From Flavicella sp049625305 (lineage in GTDB: Bacteria; Bacteroidota; Bacteroidia; Flavobacteriales; Flavobacteriaceae): 16,082 nt of DNA. Shown here in pieces: positions 15,414 to 16,082 of this stretch. A model generated the notes under the pieces. It saw nothing but the letters and a program-made list of their open reading frames with translations, searched no databases and was not told where the DNA came from. How positions within the stretch are numbered: the first letter of the stretch is position 1; each line of letters opens with the position of its first letter. The stretch covers positions 1-16,082 of the forward strand of contig JBMZVD010000049.1 of NCBI GenBank assembly GCA_049625305.1, read 5' to 3'. A program made the position numbers and the translations under genes.

Positions 15414-16082
15414 CTAGTTTTTTACAAACTGGAAGCTCCCTTTAAAGCTGTTTATAGTGACTTCTACGATATAAATTCCAGTGTTAAGTGTTCTTATGTC
15501 TAAAATACCATTTTTATCTCCTAGGGGTTTGTTTATGAGTGTTTGTCCTATTACATTTTTTATACTTACAGTCTCTATGGAAGCTGAAGCATTCAATTGT
15601 ATGAAATTTGTTGATGGGTTTGGTCCGAAGCTAAATCCGTATTGACTTAAATCATCAGTACTAGCTGCTTCTTCGTCTTCCTTACCTGTTATAGTCATCC
15701 TGTAATGGTCATGGTCAGGGTTCTATTAGTTGAACTTGCACTTGTGGCTTCAGTAATCTTTTCATCGGTAAGTATGGCTGCGATTGTAAATATTGCAGTT
15801 TCTGTTTGGTCCAAAACGTAATCACTTGTATATTCAATCACAAAAAGTATTTCTTTTGCGTTTGTATGTGTCTTTTTACAGCCAACATTACTCTTATTTG
15901 CAAATTTGTCAGCTCCTTTCTCTATTTTAATCAAATCATCTGTGGTTTCAGATTTGTCAGGAATAGAAACATTTTTTTAATTAAACAGCAAAAAACTTTT
16001 TTGTACTTGAGACTTGCGTTTCGTAATCTGGTGTTAGTAAGGATGCATTTTTAGATTGAATTCCTCCAATACTAGAGCAGTT
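15414..16082 (-). pseudogene. Frameshifted T9SS-secreted protein gene, 5' end outside the window
   Basis: Three minus-strand segments read as one protein only if the frame changes twice. From the right edge, NCSSIGGIQSKNASLL... runs to a stop at 15983-15981. A second frame, opening after an in-frame stop at 15979-15977, reads NVSIPDKSETTDD... and ends TLTMTITG at TGA 15697-15695. A third frame begins MTITGKEDEEAAS and ends in a T9SS type A sorting domain (YGFSFGPNPSTNFIQL ... GIYIVEVTI ... GSFQFVKN). That domain resembles the tail of the 331-residue protein, including the DDL..YGF lead-in and the final VKN. A sorting domain without a signal peptide cannot be a gene by itself, so this is a broken gene or carries assembly errors. 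The first break lies near A/T homopolymers (15972-16001), the second at a 14-bp tandem duplication. The function of the body is unknown. Confidence 0.65.
15685..15712 (-). repeat. Imperfect 14-bp tandem duplication at the frameshift
   Basis: On the minus strand, ATGACCATTACAGG is followed directly by ATGACTATAACAGG (12 of 14 identical; copies at 15699-15712 and 15685-15698). Because 14 is not a multiple of three, the extra copy shifts the frame: both copies encode MTITG in different frames, and the first ends in the stop TGA. Confidence 0.8.

Noticed and set aside
15695..15934. Separate small gene with a TTG start on the minus strand, overlapping the sorting-domain segment by ATGA
   Set aside because: No signal peptide or start context is seen, and the frame continues upstream of the TTG with coherent sequence. 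The neighbouring segment is a sorting domain that needs an N-terminal part, so one broken gene is the simpler reading.
15806..16054. 82-residue plus-strand open frame near the right edge
   Set aside because: It is antisense to the minus-strand T9SS gene remnant; its composition (Phe, Cys, Ile-rich) reflects A/T-rich complement sequence, not a protein.

Overview
The window looks like a chromosomal stretch of a marine Flavobacteriaceae-type Bacteroidota. It is AT-rich. Gene starts lack Shine-Dalgarno sequences and sit behind A-rich leaders. Several proteins end in type IX secretion (T9SS) type A C-terminal sorting domains, and TAnnTTTG-type Bacteroidota promoter elements are present. No rRNA, tRNA, CRISPR array or insertion sequence was seen.

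Layout. Positions 1-223 hold the tail of a T9SS cargo gene. Positions 369-2398 hold two related small T9SS-exported proteins that look like stand-alone carbohydrate-binding modules, ended by a strong terminator. Positions 2660-11478 form a seven-gene collinear cluster: zinc-type alcohol dehydrogenase, KduD-like SDR, AldA-like aldehyde dehydrogenase, enolase-superfamily cycloisomerase/dehydratase, aldose 1-epimerase, an exported right-handed beta-helix protein and a RhaT-family sugar transporter. A terminator follows the transporter, and two further terminator-like hairpins lie inside the cluster. Positions 11756-15046 encode a 1096-residue secreted paralogue of the beta-helix protein with a T9SS tail. 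On the minus strand, 15414-16082 is a T9SS-type gene that cannot be read in one frame and looks decayed; one of its breaks coincides with an imperfect 14-bp tandem duplication.

How the genes may work together (inference). The set of dehydrogenases and the enolase-superfamily enzyme matches the known 3,6-anhydro-L-galactose (L-AHG) route of agar-degrading bacteria. In that route the aldehyde dehydrogenase makes 3,6-anhydro-L-galactonate and the cycloisomerase makes 2-keto-3-deoxy-L-galactonate. The zinc dehydrogenase and the KduD-like reductase then convert this through the 2,5-diketo acid to 2-keto-3-deoxy-D-gluconate. The aldose epimerase would serve D-galactose, the other agarose sugar, and the RhaT-like protein would import the monosaccharide. 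The two beta-helix proteins, one predicted periplasmic and one surface/secreted, are the most interesting part. They are probable glycan-active enzymes (GH141-like fold is my best guess) that may release the sugar the operon consumes. A related deoxy- or anhydro-sugar such as L-fucose or L-rhamnose remains possible. KDG kinase, KDPG aldolase, SusC/D, sulfatases and classical agarases are not in the window.
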